64,000 bases of DNA from assembly GCA_936440205.1 (NCBI GenBank), contig OW387146.1:20460458-20524457 (forward strand), read 5' to 3'. Shown here piece by piece: positions 1 through 10,415 of the stretch. The notes below the pieces were generated by a model that was not told the DNA's origin, searched no databases, and worked only from the letters and a program-made list of their open reading frames with translations. The position numbers and the translations under genes are program-made. The stretch's first letter is position 1, and each line of letters opens with the position of its first letter. Source of the DNA: Lepidonotus clava (Eukaryota; Annelida; Polychaeta; Phyllodocida; Polynoidae).

Positions 1-1
1 A

Positions 2-2050
2 GCGACTCATTTTCTACCGGACTATTTGTCTAGGGTCTATCATGAACATGTCCCAGGTGAGGAATATGAACCCGCTGTGGGATGTGAGTTATTCGAGGCC
101 GAAATTCAGGATGAAGAGCTTTCTGTAGCTACAATAATAAACGCGCAACTCCAAGATGCTGAGTGCGCGCAGTTGATCGACTACCTTCAGGACGGAGACC
201 TACCGTCAGATCCCCTTGAGGCTAGACGAATAATGGACCAAGCTGATTTTGTGGGAATGATAGCACCAGGAGTGCTTTGTAGGTTCAATGTCAAAAGGTA
301 TAACAAACACCAAGACCAACTGGTCAGACTAAAACCCAGAATGATAGTTCCAGGTAGGTTAATTCCTAAAGTCCTGAAACTGTTACATAATGACATCTTA
401 GCTGGGGGACATGTAGGGATCAGTAACCTTACTACCAAAATCTCTGATAAATTCTACTGGCGAAACATGAACGCCGACATAGTGGACTATGTGAAAGCTT
501 GTGAGACCTGCTCTCTGAGGAGGCGGGCCCCACATTTCAAGGCTTTGGCCAAGTCTTGGGAAAGGCTGACTCGGCCCTTTGAGGTGGTACAGTGTGATTT
601 TATCGGACCACTAAAGAGGGCTAGGGATGGGTCAAAATACATCATGACCTTCATAGACTTACTAACGGGATGGCCGGAGGCTTTCACCACGAAAGATTCA
701 ACCGCGCAGACCGCAGCCAACTGTTTTCTAACCGGAATAGTGTGTCGGTATGGACGGGTAAACCGCCTGCATACCGACCGAGGAGCAGCCTTCCTCTCAG
801 GGCTATTCAGGGAAATCACCACACGACTAGCGTGCAAACAAACGTTCACCACCGGGCGAATGCCGACAGGCAATGCACGAGTGGAAAGATTGCATAAAAC
901 AATTGAGAACCTAATTGCATATTATATCCCTGATGATCACTGTAATTGGACTGATCTGCTTCCCGTAGCGTTATGGACGGTTCGGTCCACGATCAGTGTG
1001 CGGTCGGGGTACAGCCCTCACACCCTACTGTTTGGCAGAGATCCAATCAGTATGGGAATGCCTGAGCAGGGAACAATCCCTGAAACGCTGAATGACTGTG
1101 AATTCTTCATGCAAACAAAGGACAACATTGCCATGTTTAGGAATATGGCAGAACGGGTTGTTCAAAATTATGAAAAGGATCTGAGGCTGCGAATTAATGA
1201 GCGGGCGCGGCCCACTCAGATGTACGAAGGTGATATGGTATACATGTATGACCCTTTAGCTAGCGAAAACAAAGCGTCCAAGTTCTCAAACAGGTACACT
1301 GGGCCCTACCGGGTGGTTGAAACTAAAGGGGATCATCTCGTTAGACTAGTGTCGCTGAAAACTGGGAAACAAATACCACATTTGGTGAATATTTCGAAAC
1401 TAAAGCCTGCACATGGGCCTTGGTCCCCAGCTGTCCCTCATGTTATCCCCAAACTGGTGAGAGAAACAGTAGCAACTAACTCAAAAGGGGCAGATCCTGA
1501 CCGAAACCCTGAATTGCATCACACTCCGCCGGGTGAAATTGCCAAAAGGGACGGCAAAACTAGGGGTGCTGAGACTGAAAACTCAACGGGAACGACCGGT
1601 CCCCGTGAGCATGATGCAATTCCAATGGCCGGGGAGGTGCCTACACAAAAACCTGGTCCAAGTCCCACTGATTTAGCAGAGTCAGATGGGCAATTCACTG
1701 ATGGTCAGGGCGCCAGTGCGGACCCCGCACTGTTACCAAATTCATCCTTTGTTCCTAACAAAGCCGCCTGTGGACGGGGAACAGCCGGCGCTAATGGACA
1801 GAGGAAACGCAAACGAGCTAAACGAAGGGGCAAAAGCCAGCCGCTGGTGGGGAGATCCCCTCCAGACAACAACAAGCCCATAAAGTTGCCATGTGGTGAT
1901 GCACCGATCATGGAAACGTCGGTGTTGAGCCAGCGAAAAACAGATGAGGGCCATGTCCCGACGAAAGGTGGCTATAACCTTCGTCGGAACCGTCGGCCTG
2001 ACTACGCCGCTCTGTTCGACGACGGGGAAAGTGACGACATGGAAGATTAA
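2..2050 (+). CDS. pol: Pol C-terminal part: integrase with GPY/F module (start outside window)
   Basis: The frame is open from the window edge. It starts with a stretch like the end of RNase H (PDYLSR), then an H2C2 zinc-binding region (HND...GGH, then CETC), then the integrase core with the three acidic positions seen in CDFIGPL, HTDRGAAF and NARVERLHK. A GPY/F module follows (YTGPYRVV), as in Ty3/gypsy integrases. The last 200 residues are a Pro/Ser/Lys-rich tail ending in a basic patch. Integrase joins the element's DNA to host DNA in the nucleus. The family assignment is secure from the motif order. The role of the tail is unknown. Confidence 0.92.
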   Translation, partial: ATHFLPDYLSRVYHEHVPGEEYEPAVGCELFEAEIQDEELSVATIINAQLQDAECAQLIDYLQDGDLPSDPLEARRIMDQADFVGMIAPGVLCRFNVKRYNKHQDQLVRLKPRMIVPGRLIPKVLKLLHNDILAGGHVGISNLTTKISDKFYWRNMNADIVDYVKACETCSLRRRAPHFKALAKSWERLTRPFEVVQCDFIGPLKRARDGSKYIMTFIDLLTGWPEAFTTKDSTAQTAANCFLTGIVCRYGRVNRLHTDRGAAFLSGLFREITTRLACKQTFTTGRMPTGNARVERLHKTIENLIAYYIPDDHCNWTDLLPVALWTVRSTISVRSGYSPHTLLFGRDPISMGMPEQGTIPETLNDCEFFMQTKDNIAMFRNMAERVVQNYEKDLRLRINERARPTQMYEGDMVYMYDPLASENKASKFSNRYTGPYRVVETKGDHLVRLVSLKTGKQIPHLVNISKLKPAHGPWSPAVPHVIPKLVRETVATNSKGADPDRNPELHHTPPGEIAKRDGKTRGAETENSTGTTGPREHDAIPMAGEVPTQKPGPSPTDLAESDGQFTDGQGASADPALLPNSSFVPNKAACGRGTAGANGQRKRKRAKRRGKSQPLVGRSPPDNNKPIKLPCGDAPIMETSVLSQRKTDEGHVPTKGGYNLRRNRRPDYAALFDDGESDDMED

Positions 2051-2693
2051 CACAGGAAACCGTCGGCGGAGCGGCACCGTTAGCAGCAGCGCTAATGGAA
2101 CAGGTGGCCCACCTCACGGTCACCCCGCCGCGCCCAGGGGCGTGGCAGAAACCAGAAGGGGGGGTGTGCACACATCGGGGGAGAAGCCAGTGGTTGGCGT
2201 TATCCCCTGTAACCGGACACAAGCGCTCCCCACCTGAAACAAAATTCGACTCCAAATAAGGAGGCAACACGAACAGGCGGATCTGTTATAATCTCGCGGA
2301 ATCCGCGCCGACCCAGCAGTCGGCCCGCAACTCTGATCCTGTACAGTCACTTCAAGTGATTGTATTGCCTAGCCTAGCCCAACCACCGGAGGAAGCGGAG
2401 ATAGACATTGACTCTATCCCCGAACGAAAGTTGGAGATTGACAATTTTCAATTCCCAACTTCTCCTAGGGCAGATAAGGCGGAACTCCAAGCCGGAATAC
2501 AAATCCCTCCGACTCATGGGGAACTGCCTGGCCCTCCGGCCCCACAGTACTCCAAAGGGAACAACAACTTTCCCTGAGGACCCGGAGGGAAGGATCATAG
2601 TCCCTTTGAGAAGGAAACGAGTTAGCCGCCCATACCGGAGGGCCGTGCCCGCTCGAGGGATGTTTGTAGGACCTTTCTTCTAACGTGCGCCAG
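2051..2693 (+). other. Spacer between pol and the accessory frames
   Basis: No convincing gene. Only short frames occur, none with recognisable motifs. In env-bearing elements such spacers can hold splice acceptors for accessory or env mRNAs. Pyrimidine-rich stretches before AG are present near 2640-2690, but I cannot assign a used site. Confidence 0.4.
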
Positions 2694-3665
2694 ATGAAAG
2701 AAAAGGCAACTGAGAAGGAAGGTACCAAGAAGCGGCCACCCCAGAACCTTAGGCGGTGGAGCTGGCCAGGCCGGGGCGGCGTCCGTCCGGACTCTACCGA
2801 TACCGGAGTTGCCCGGAAGAAACCAAGGACACCGGCCCGACGGCCCAGCAGGACAGCCACCGGAGGATCTAAGAAAACTACCGGATCAGCAGTAGCCAAA
2901 AAGAAGACGGTGAATAAAGACTCTTACTGTCTGTCTGAGGTGAGTGACTCGGAGCCCGAGCCAAAGCTGACTGCGGTGGCAAGACCGACCCAAAGAGGGG
3001 ACATTGCCGCCCGACCTGTACAAATCCAGGCCGGATGGTTTTGGGACCTGACTCGACCACTGTTCCAATTATTTGAAACTGTTGACGAAATTAGACGGAC
3101 AGTGGGGCTGGAGGCGCCTAAGTTGGACAAACAGTTAGCTGAGGTTAAGGCCCAGGTCGCTCCATTTGTACAAAACCCTAGTCAGACTTCTAAATGCGTC
3201 GGGGAAGACACCGGACGGCGGGTAACCAGAAGCGGTCAACTTCTGCCCACACAGGAAAAGCAAGTGGGGCCAGAACACTTGGCCGCCGTCGTCCCGGGAG
3301 CAAGAGTGGAGCCAGCACGCGAGCAACACGCACCAACCCCACCGGTGGGAGCCGAACCAACAACGACTCCCCTCCTCCACCACTTGCAGCCCGCGGACCC
3401 CGCCTGTTTAGACTTGAGCAGCTTGACGCAGAGTTGCAACGTCAGTCCGTCGCAACTGCTATGGAATCATCAACAGTGGACACCAAGCAACCCACCGGGG
3501 GGACCCCTGTGGCCGAACCAACCGCAGACATCAAATCCCCCGCAGATACCGCAACTGTTTCCACTAAGCCAAACGTCGTACGAACCAACGGGGGGCGCCC
3601 AGGACTGGAGCCTCCTGGCCCCAAACCCCTCCGAGCAATGCGCGCCTCGTCCTGCGAACGTATGA
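2694..3665 (+). CDS. Accessory protein of the env-bearing element, basic N-terminus, unknown
   Basis: An open frame of about 323 aa from the ATG at 2694. The first 75 residues are strongly basic (repeated KKRPP, ARKKPR and KKT patches), like a nuclear localisation or nucleic-acid-binding segment. A short hydrophobic/amphipathic stretch around residues 105-140 (GWFWDLTRPLFQLF) could be a helix. The second half is Pro/Gln/Ser-rich and low in complexity. I do not recognise a family. By position, between pol and env, it could be a regulatory protein of a complex virus-like element. The reading frame is shared with a second frame over its last 470 bases. Confidence 0.5.
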   Translation: MKEKATEKEGTKKRPPQNLRRWSWPGRGGVRPDSTDTGVARKKPRTPARRPSRTATGGSKKTTGSAVAKKKTVNKDSYCLSEVSDSEPEPKLTAVARPTQRGDIAARPVQIQAGWFWDLTRPLFQLFETVDEIRRTVGLEAPKLDKQLAEVKAQVAPFVQNPSQTSKCVGEDTGRRVTRSGQLLPTQEKQVGPEHLAAVVPGARVEPAREQHAPTPPVGAEPTTTPLLHHLQPADPACLDLSSLTQSCNVSPSQLLWNHQQWTPSNPPGGPLWPNQPQTSNPPQIPQLFPLSQTSYEPTGGAQDWSLLAPNPSEQCAPRPANV

Positions 3666-3763
3666 GAAACCTGAGGATTACAGTCACGAAGGACGAGAAA
3701 GGAAACATCAAGCGCGTTGTGAACGCCAACGGGAGGAGCCTTTATGAACATGTCCCAAACTAA
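3194..3763 (+). CDS. Overlapping accessory frame of the env-bearing element, unknown
   Basis: A 189-aa frame from the ATG at 3194, overlapping the neighbouring frame by about 470 bases in another register and ending 147 bases before the env ATG. It is rich in Arg, Gly, Thr and Pro in the first half and ends in a compact charged segment (NLRITVTKDEKGNIKRVVN) that looks more like folded protein than its start. No family recognised. The overlap could be a true overlapping gene or a chance open frame in a compositionally biased region. The well-formed C-terminus after the neighbouring frame has ended favours some coding use. Confidence 0.4.
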   Translation: MRRGRHRTAGNQKRSTSAHTGKASGARTLGRRRPGSKSGASTRATRTNPTGGSRTNNDSPPPPLAARGPRLFRLEQLDAELQRQSVATAMESSTVDTKQPTGGTPVAEPTADIKSPADTATVSTKPNVVRTNGGRPGLEPPGPKPLRAMRASSCERMRNLRITVTKDEKGNIKRVVNANGRSLYEHVPN

Positions 3764-3910
3764 GCGGATTCAAAGGATGTCAAGGGAGGCGTACTTTGGC
3801 GCGTGGCTAATAATTGTGCGAAAAAGAACGGTAACAACTTACTTGTGATAGTGTCCTTGTGTAAGTTACAAACTTTGGCTTCCTTGAAGAATATACTATA
3901 AACTGTGACA

Positions 3911-6670
3911 ATGAGGGTCTTAACGCTCTTCGCCATGATCATTGTAGGAGCCATTGGGGGGCTACGAAATGACTCTAGTCCAACTGATGAGTTAGCCCCT
4001 AATGCCGAGGTCATAGCCTTAGAACAGTATGGAGTGGTGCTAAAACCAGGAAAATTAATGTCCACTGCAGATATCACTCACGTCCGACAAGGTTTTCTAA
4101 TCACCATTCCCGAGAAGCGCTCTTTCATCAAGGCTACTTTTGGCCAAGTCTGTCATCGGTACCTGGACGGAGGAGACGCTCTTGACCGAGCCTGTTATCA
4201 TGTCAGGTCGCTGGTGAATTGGATGGATCAGACGTCGCAGGCGCTCAAAGGTCGGTATAGGGAAATTCTCAATGAAACCTTAAGCTCTCTAATTAAGAAC
4301 ACCCGGCAGAAGCCTCAGGCCCAGGGACCGAAACAAGAACCAGGTGAAAGAATCAAGAGAATGAAAAAGCTGCCCCTCATGATCGACGACCCGGGGTGGC
4401 CAACCTTTCCACTTCCAGCCGAGTGGAACAGGGGGCTTTCTGCCGACGTCAAATACAATCGGGAACTAATTAGGGTGTTACAAGAATCCTCTGATCAAAT
4501 GATGGAAGACCTGGCGCTAATAAACGATAAACATGACGTGGCTGTACAAAAGATTAACCACGTCGTGATTGGTTTACTAGATAATCTGAGGTCATTAAAC
4601 AAGGCACATAATACCACTCGGCGAAGAATGAAACTAGTCCAACATAAGGTGGACTGGATGGAATTGTATCTGAACATGATACCTGTAGCTCTTGAGGACA
4701 AACTGGGAGAAATGGTTTATCTCCAGCTAATAGTAGAGCAAACGCGTGTGTTCAGAAAGGGCGTGCAACACTTGACTCGGGGCCAGCTGACTATGGATCT
4801 GGTACCACGCCAATATATGGTAGGAGCGGTCCTGGAAGTCAACAGGTATCTGAAAGGAATCCATCCCAGATTCCACGTGGCGTTTTCTGACCCCTCTTTC
4901 TATTACGAAAACAGTCAGCCCACGTTTGACTTTGATGAGGATACTCAAGAATTAATTGTGTACGTACGAGTGCCAGTTGTGGCTGACGAACACTTGTTTA
5001 GAGTCTACGAGGTACTAACTTTCCCTGTGCCGGTACCAGTCAAAGGAAGACAGAAAAAGGACGCTCTCCAGATAGTTAATCTACCCAAAAGTGTGGCTAT
5101 GTCCATGTCCCGCCAGTACTATGTACCGCTGGCTAGCGGCAGTTGGTCAGGGTGTTATGGGCAAACCATCACTCTCTGCAAGGATCTGCCCTATATGAAA
5201 AAGATCACGGACAATACCTGCACTGCCGCACTGCTGAGGCGGGATGACGTTGCCATACAGGACAAATGTGAGTTGGACTATCTATTGGAAGCAGATTTTG
5301 GAGAAATGGCTGTGTACCTAGACGATGGGGATATGCTAGTGGTCAGCGCCGACACGCGAGGACAAATGATCTGCAGAAACCAACCTGCGGTGGAGGTAAA
5401 TATAGAGAACTATGCGCGTGTCCAAGTCGAATGTGATTGTGCCTTTCAGACACAGGGGTCGTGGATCCCGTATAGTTTGAGAAACTGTGACCGGCATACC
5501 AAAATCACAACGGTCGTGTACCCACAAAATGACCTGCTGGAGGCAGCGCGCCATATAAAAGGGTGGAGCACGAACTTTACAAGGTCTGAGTATGAACCTA
5601 CTACCCTAGAAACCGATCCCATTCCCGACCTAATCAGGGAGGAGCTGGCAGAGCTCGAGGAAAGTCTTAAGGTCAGAATACCTGTGACCTCTCTGGCGAA
5701 AAGAATCCAGAAGCATCGACAAGATTTAGCCAGGGGCATCAAGAAGGCCACGGACCGGTATGAGGTAAACAAGGACGCCCCGTGGTTCTCTATAGGAAAC
5801 TTTGGAGGTGGTTTCGGTCTCCTCACAATCTTTTGCATCGTAGTGGCGGTAACGGTAGTTGGGTGTATCCTCTGGAAATGCTGGAGGAGGCACCAAGGGA
5901 AAGCTGCTCTCGCTGGGCTGGCCATGACTCTGCCACGGGCCGTGGCCCTGGAAAAAGCTGACCCAGGGGAACTGTTAATTAAGGAGAAAACCCTCACTGG
6001 ATGCCCGAACACTACAGCCAACCCTACCGCGGTGGCCGTACTAGCTATACTGCTGGCTATACTGGTCATCGCAATCGTGGTCCTGGTATGGCGCAAATGG
6101 AAACGCATCAGGCGGAAGACCGTGGATGGGCTGTATGTGCAGTTTGTAAATCCGCACTTAATGGAGACAATTTTCCTGGGAGAACTAGCCATGCCCGCCG
6201 ATCATACGTATACCGAGGGCTATGTACTGATCAAGGATGTGCTGGTGAACCAACTGTGCCTAAAGTACACTCTAACCGTCACTTGGGGAGCACAACTAAT
6301 GGGAGCGGCGACCAGACCGGGACAACGACCATCTAATGTGCCACTGCCAGATACCTTGAGAGTCTCCAAGAAGTTTGCCCGATTAATGATGAGTAACTTG
6401 AAGTACAACACTAGGGCCAGACTCTTGAGATACTCGTCAGGACTAGCCACTCCAGTGCCTATGGGAGTGCCACGCCTCGTCGACGCTGGCTGGTCCGATG
6501 TTGGAGCGGACTGGCCCCAACAGGTGCTAAGGCACAGCGCTGTCCCAAACGCCCCACCTAGATCAACTCCATCCACCTCCACCACAACCGGAACGGGAAC
6601 CACCCAGAGAACTGTAAGATCAGGGGTACTTGAAAAAGACCCAGGGACAGTCTATGAGGTCATAATATGA
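3911..6670 (+). CDS. env: Envelope glycoprotein of the virus-like element (F-type-like)
   Basis: About 919 aa from the ATG at 3911, which begins a signal peptide (RVLTLFAMIIVGAIGG). An ectodomain of about 600 residues has long helical stretches in the first half and a Cys-rich second half. The second half contains a block of hydrophobic beta-like segments ending in FPVPVPV, then spaced cysteines. That order recalls the baculovirus F/errantivirus Env family, but no search could be run. A transmembrane helix lies at about nt 5800-5880 and a second hydrophobic helix at about 6030-6100, both followed by basic residues. A long cytoplasmic tail follows. An envelope protein of this type would sit in the membrane and mediate cell entry; here it is a fossil component of the element. 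Confidence 0.75.
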   Translation: MRVLTLFAMIIVGAIGGLRNDSSPTDELAPNAEVIALEQYGVVLKPGKLMSTADITHVRQGFLITIPEKRSFIKATFGQVCHRYLDGGDALDRACYHVRSLVNWMDQTSQALKGRYREILNETLSSLIKNTRQKPQAQGPKQEPGERIKRMKKLPLMIDDPGWPTFPLPAEWNRGLSADVKYNRELIRVLQESSDQMMEDLALINDKHDVAVQKINHVVIGLLDNLRSLNKAHNTTRRRMKLVQHKVDWMELYLNMIPVALEDKLGEMVYLQLIVEQTRVFRKGVQHLTRGQLTMDLVPRQYMVGAVLEVNRYLKGIHPRFHVAFSDPSFYYENSQPTFDFDEDTQELIVYVRVPVVADEHLFRVYEVLTFPVPVPVKGRQKKDALQIVNLPKSVAMSMSRQYYVPLASGSWSGCYGQTITLCKDLPYMKKITDNTCTAALLRRDDVAIQDKCELDYLLEADFGEMAVYLDDGDMLVVSADTRGQMICRNQPAVEVNIENYARVQVECDCAFQTQGSWIPYSLRNCDRHTKITTVVYPQNDLLEAARHIKGWSTNFTRSEYEPTTLETDPIPDLIREELAELEESLKVRIPVTSLAKRIQKHRQDLARGIKKATDRYEVNKDAPWFSIGNFGGGFGLLTIFCIVVAVTVVGCILWKCWRRHQGKAALAGLAMTLPRAVALEKADPGELLIKEKTLTGCPNTTANPTAVAVLAILLAILVIAIVVLVWRKWKRIRRKTVDGLYVQFVNPHLMETIFLGELAMPADHTYTEGYVLIKDVLVNQLCLKYTLTVTWGAQLMGAATRPGQRPSNVPLPDTLRVSKKFARLMMSNLKYNTRARLLRYSSGLATPVPMGVPRLVDAGWSDVGADWPQQVLRHSAVPNAPPRSTPSTSTTTGTGTTQRTVRSGVLEKDPGTVYEVII

Positions 6671-8716
6671 ACAAAAGGTTAACAAGTACTATTGCTGATC
6701 TAAAAAGTTTGTGGAAAAGGTGACAGGTAGATCCAGGGATCGGATTTATAAAACATTGAGCTTGTTGGGTTGAGAAAAAACTCGACGGAGTCATGTCAGC
6801 ATGAAAAGACAGGACCCCTTCGATTAACTCATTCAATACTAACTCGCCACTCAGGAGAACCCTGAGTCGGGTAGGCTGGTCCGACCATCTTCTATGGACC
6901 CATGGGTTATCTAAATTTCTTTCAGATTGAGTGTCCCATGCCCGGTAGCCTAGCTCAATACTCTAATCACTACCAACTTTCGACTACTCTCTTAAGATTT
7001 GGCCACTATCCTAAGGTAAAGAAATCATTCGGACCCGATCCTAGTATCAAAATTCTTAATGTTTACCGAGAAAAGGGAAAGAACACAAAATTCTATAACG
7101 AATCTATGTGCGCTCAACGGAACCAACGCTTCCAACGAGCGATGTGGCTTCCCCAGGTAAGTACCAACAATGGCTCCTGTGCTGTAGTCACCACTAGGAT
7201 CGAGGCTGCGGTACAGGAAGCCACTTGGGGAAAGCTACAACCTGTCCTTTCAATGTATATATATACACTCTCAAAAGATGGGAGGACCGCAACAATGACG
7301 GGAGCCCGCCCACAAGCCTGGCGTCAGTGGTGCCTGGCAGGAGGCAGGTCGTGTGGGGCTACGCGTCACTGACGCTCTGGGAGGCACTGGGATAGACGCC
7401 CGAACATGGCAGTCGATATGCCCCGGGGTGGGACGGCTTCTGACAGCGGTTCTTTCATCACAAAAAATATAATAATAATATAAATATCTAGAAAGGAACT
7501 CACCAAAAAACTGATATAATACACACCGAGATTTATCTAACTAAGAACCCTTCCTCAGGGAATTCGGGCAAGCTGTAGCAAAATAGAAACGTCGCCTTAT
7601 AGTGCCACTCGAAAGCGTGGGACACTCCGTGACAGTGCACGAGAAGTACACAATATACGTGGCTCGATTGCCTCTGAAACATGCATGCAACACTGAGCAG
7701 TGACGTACCACTCCTGCTCGAGCCATGCTAAACAGAGGATATCCAGAGTTGCCAGTTGTCAGATTATCTCAGGTTTTCAGATAAGTCTGAAAAGTGTAAA
7801 TTTAAAAGACTAAATGGATAAATCATTCAGAGTAATTTTGAAACGGCTGACTTGAAGGAACCCTCAAGGTCTCCCGTATGAATCCTCCAGAGTCTGACCC
7901 GGGGGGTCGTCTACGAGAATACTGGGATCCTGCCCCATCCTCTCCTACCGGGCCTCATCACCGGACGGTCTCTGTATAATGGGTTCTCAGCCACCAACCT
8001 CAAAACCTGCAACCCACGCTGAAACATACAGAAGGGTCCAGGCTTATCACGGTCTAATTGTTTCAGAACATTTTTAAACGTCATATGTTGATGTTTTTTT
8101 CATTCTGGTCAGAGAAATCAAGTAGCACTGGCATCTCTGTATAACGGAGGTCACAAGGAACTGGCGTAACGGGCATGTACGGGGAACTGGCGACATTCAC
8201 AGGGTGCTCAACTCTCTCCTTTCATAAAGGCGACTTTCCCTGTGAGGGGGAGTTGTAGCTAAAACCCACAAGGGGTGGGACGTGGCACTGTACACTCTAG
8301 AAGTCTCATTCTCTTGGCCATGTGTAATGTCTGCCAGGTCACCATATTCCCCAGTCGTTGGATCCTCGATTTTTCTATAAATCAGGGTCCAGCGAAACGG
8401 TGTAGAAAGAATACAGCTGCCCAAGGACGCGAGACTAATATATTTAGGCCAAGTTTAAACAAAATTAACCGGGATTGAGGCAAAACAACAAAAGCCAAGT
8501 TTCGACCCGGGTAAAAAAATATATAAAGGACGAGCGGCTTTAGAGTTGACCGCCGTCGAGAAAAAAAAAAAGAAAAACTTCAGTCTCGACAGCCATATCA
8601 AAGTAACCGGATCCCCGCTCAACAGTTGAGCTGAGGAGGGGGGAGACGGAGTACTAATTCCCTGACGAACGGTTACAAACTTGGTTAAACCCTTAGCAGA
8701 TAGTCTACCCGTTCTA
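6671..8716. other. Non-coding stretch downstream of env
   Basis: No gene found; the longest frames are short and featureless. The stretch contains a TATATATATA palindrome near 7255 and a TATATAAAGG box at about 8518-8528, followed by an A-rich tract at 8558-8576. The composition resembles the neighbouring 8.7-10.4 kb repeat region more than the AT-rich host introns, so it may be the 3' untranslated part of the env-bearing element. Confidence 0.4.
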
Positions 8717-9645
8717 TTAGAAAAGTCAAAATTCTAAAATGGTCTTTAGTACAAAAATTCCCGCCCTGCGTGAGCATAGTTAAAATAGGCTGGGGGCGGA
8801 GTCTTTTCAGGAGTAGTCATGGCTCTCCACAAGAAAAAAAAAACGGGCAAAGACCTGAATGAAATACGGGTTTAACCTGGATTTACACTTCAGGAAGGAG
8901 GCCCGACTAATTAGGTGCTGTCTTTCTGGAGAAATGCATTTAGAATCTCAGGTGTAAAGGGGGGTAGCGTGTATATTAAAAGATAATATACATGTTGCTC
9001 CTGACTGTAACTATGTGGACTCGGCACTCAACCCCTTTAGTTTCACAAAACAGGGAGGGGGTGCCGACAACCGCGTGTAACTGATTGGGTTGGTGTTTAG
9101 ACCGGAAATAACCCGGGTCTGAGCCCCGATCCTCTCAAGTGATAATTAGCAACTTATAATCGAAATCCCATGTACAGATAATAATCAGCGCCAACATAGA
9201 AGGCACGTACACTTACGGGATGAAATGTTCACCCCACCCCCATACTGTGTGTGTACAAATCATAAGGGTAAATTATTGCTGTGCATGCCGACAAAATAAT
9301 TGTACTAAAATATCAGGATACACCCATCTACTTAGGAGTAGGATGGTTAAACTGATTAATGCAGATAGTGGAGCTGACGCTCATGTCCCAGTATGAAGTG
9401 AGGATGAACGTCAAGCTGCCACTCCATAACTCGAAACATATAGCTCTAACCAGAGTTACACGGTGAATTATCACTGTTAGAGGATGTGTGATATTTATTT
9501 ATGGAACTGTTTGGTGATAGGGGCGCACCTGCCAGTTGCGTTGCAATGAAAGGGCGCCAACTACCCAGTATAACAGTGGAACTCGGTATCCAAACCCAGA
9601 TTGAGTATAGGGTTTGGACGCCGAGCTACCACCCGTAACTAACAA
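8717..9645 (+). repeat. Diverged tandem repeat, copy A, with conserved hairpins
   Basis: First copy of a tandem duplication with a period of about 936 bases; the second copy lies at 9660-10415. Matching landmarks run in the same order in both: GGCTGGGGGCGGAGTC, an A-run followed by ACGGGC, GGGTTTAACCTG, AAAGGGGGGTAG, GTGCCGACAAC and GCCGAGCTACCAC. Four hairpins occur at equivalent places: 8844-8905 (CGGGC/GCCCG, CCTGAA/TTCAGG), 9022-9066 (CGGCAC/GTGCCG), 9522-9558 (GGCGC/GCGCC) and 9582-9625 (CTCGG/CCGAG plus TCCAAACCC/GGGTTTGGA). No protein is encoded. Confidence 0.75.
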
Positions 9646-9659
9646 AAGTAAGAAAGGAG

Positions 9660-10415
9660 CTAAAAGTTCTAACTCTGTCTTTAGCACTACCCATTCCTGC
9701 CCTGCATGCGCATAGTTAGGTTAGGCTGGGGGCGGAGTCTTTTCTGGAGAAGTTTCGACTCTCCGCAAGAAAAAAAAACGGGCATAGACCTGAACAAGAA
9801 GACGGGTTTAACCTGATACTATACTTCAGCAAAAGCCCGGACTAGGTGCTGTCTGGAAGTGATGATCTAAAAAGATGCATTTATATGTCCATATAATTTA
9901 AAAGGGGGGTAGGCTACATATTAAAAAGAAGTATGCAGTTTGCTCCCAATTATAACAATGGGAGACTCGGTACTGCCCATTCCTGTACCCATGGATGGGG
10001 GGTGCCGACAACCCACGTATAACTAATGAGAATCGGAAGTCGGATCAGAAATAAATCTGAATCTGAGACCCGATCCTCTAGTGATAACTCTCTGGAAGTA
10101 ACAAATAATCTCGCCTTCCTTTGTATAGTTAATACTTAATGTCCTTTAATGACATTTATACCTTTACGGAATGAACTACTACCCCACCGCTTGCCATGGT
10201 AGTTTCCTCCATGTGAAGTAGAGTATAGGGTAGACAGTGAGATGTTACTGTTAACATAGGTATAATGTCTATTCAGTGAACCGTTTGGAGTTAGCGGCGC
10301 ACCCGTTTGCATTGTTAGAAGGGCGCCACTACCCAATATAAAGTGGAACTCGGTCTTCAAACCCCAGGCTGAATGTAGGGGGTGAACGCCGAGCTACCAC
10401 CTGTAACTATTTGTT
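9660..10415 (+). repeat. Diverged tandem repeat, copy B, with conserved hairpins
   Basis: Second copy, shorter than copy A because of deletions between the hairpins. The hairpins lie at 9779-9839 (CGGGC/GCCCG, CTGAA/TTCAG), 9968-10007 (CGGTAC/GTGCCG), 10296-10327 (GGCGC/GCGCC) and 10349-10393 (CTCGG/CCGAG plus TTCAAACCCC/GGGGGTGAA). In the last hairpin a C-G pair of copy A is a T-A pair here, which keeps the stem. The unit has no coding frame. It could be the structured 3' region of the env-bearing element. Confidence 0.75.

Larger units (their letters stand above)
1..6670 (+). mobile_element. Env-bearing Ty3/gypsy (errantivirus-like) element, 3' coding part
   Basis: The order integrase, accessory frames, envelope is that of an env-bearing Metaviridae (errantivirus-like) element. 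The start of the element, with gag, protease and most of the reverse transcriptase, lies outside the window. The first codons in the window resemble the end of an RNase H domain (an LPDYLSR stretch), followed by integrase. Two overlapping accessory frames and a long envelope ORF follow. The visible frames are long and open, so the copy looks fairly recent. No LTR pair can be defined because only one end could be here. The 3' limit is unknown: 6670 is the end of env, and related non-coding sequence may continue to at least 10.4 kb. Confidence 0.85.

Noticed and set aside
41-3757. Shared ATGAACATGTCCCA at 44 and 3744 as a possible leader/splice signal
   Set aside because: A single 14-base match is expected by chance several times in 64 kb; the flanks do not match.
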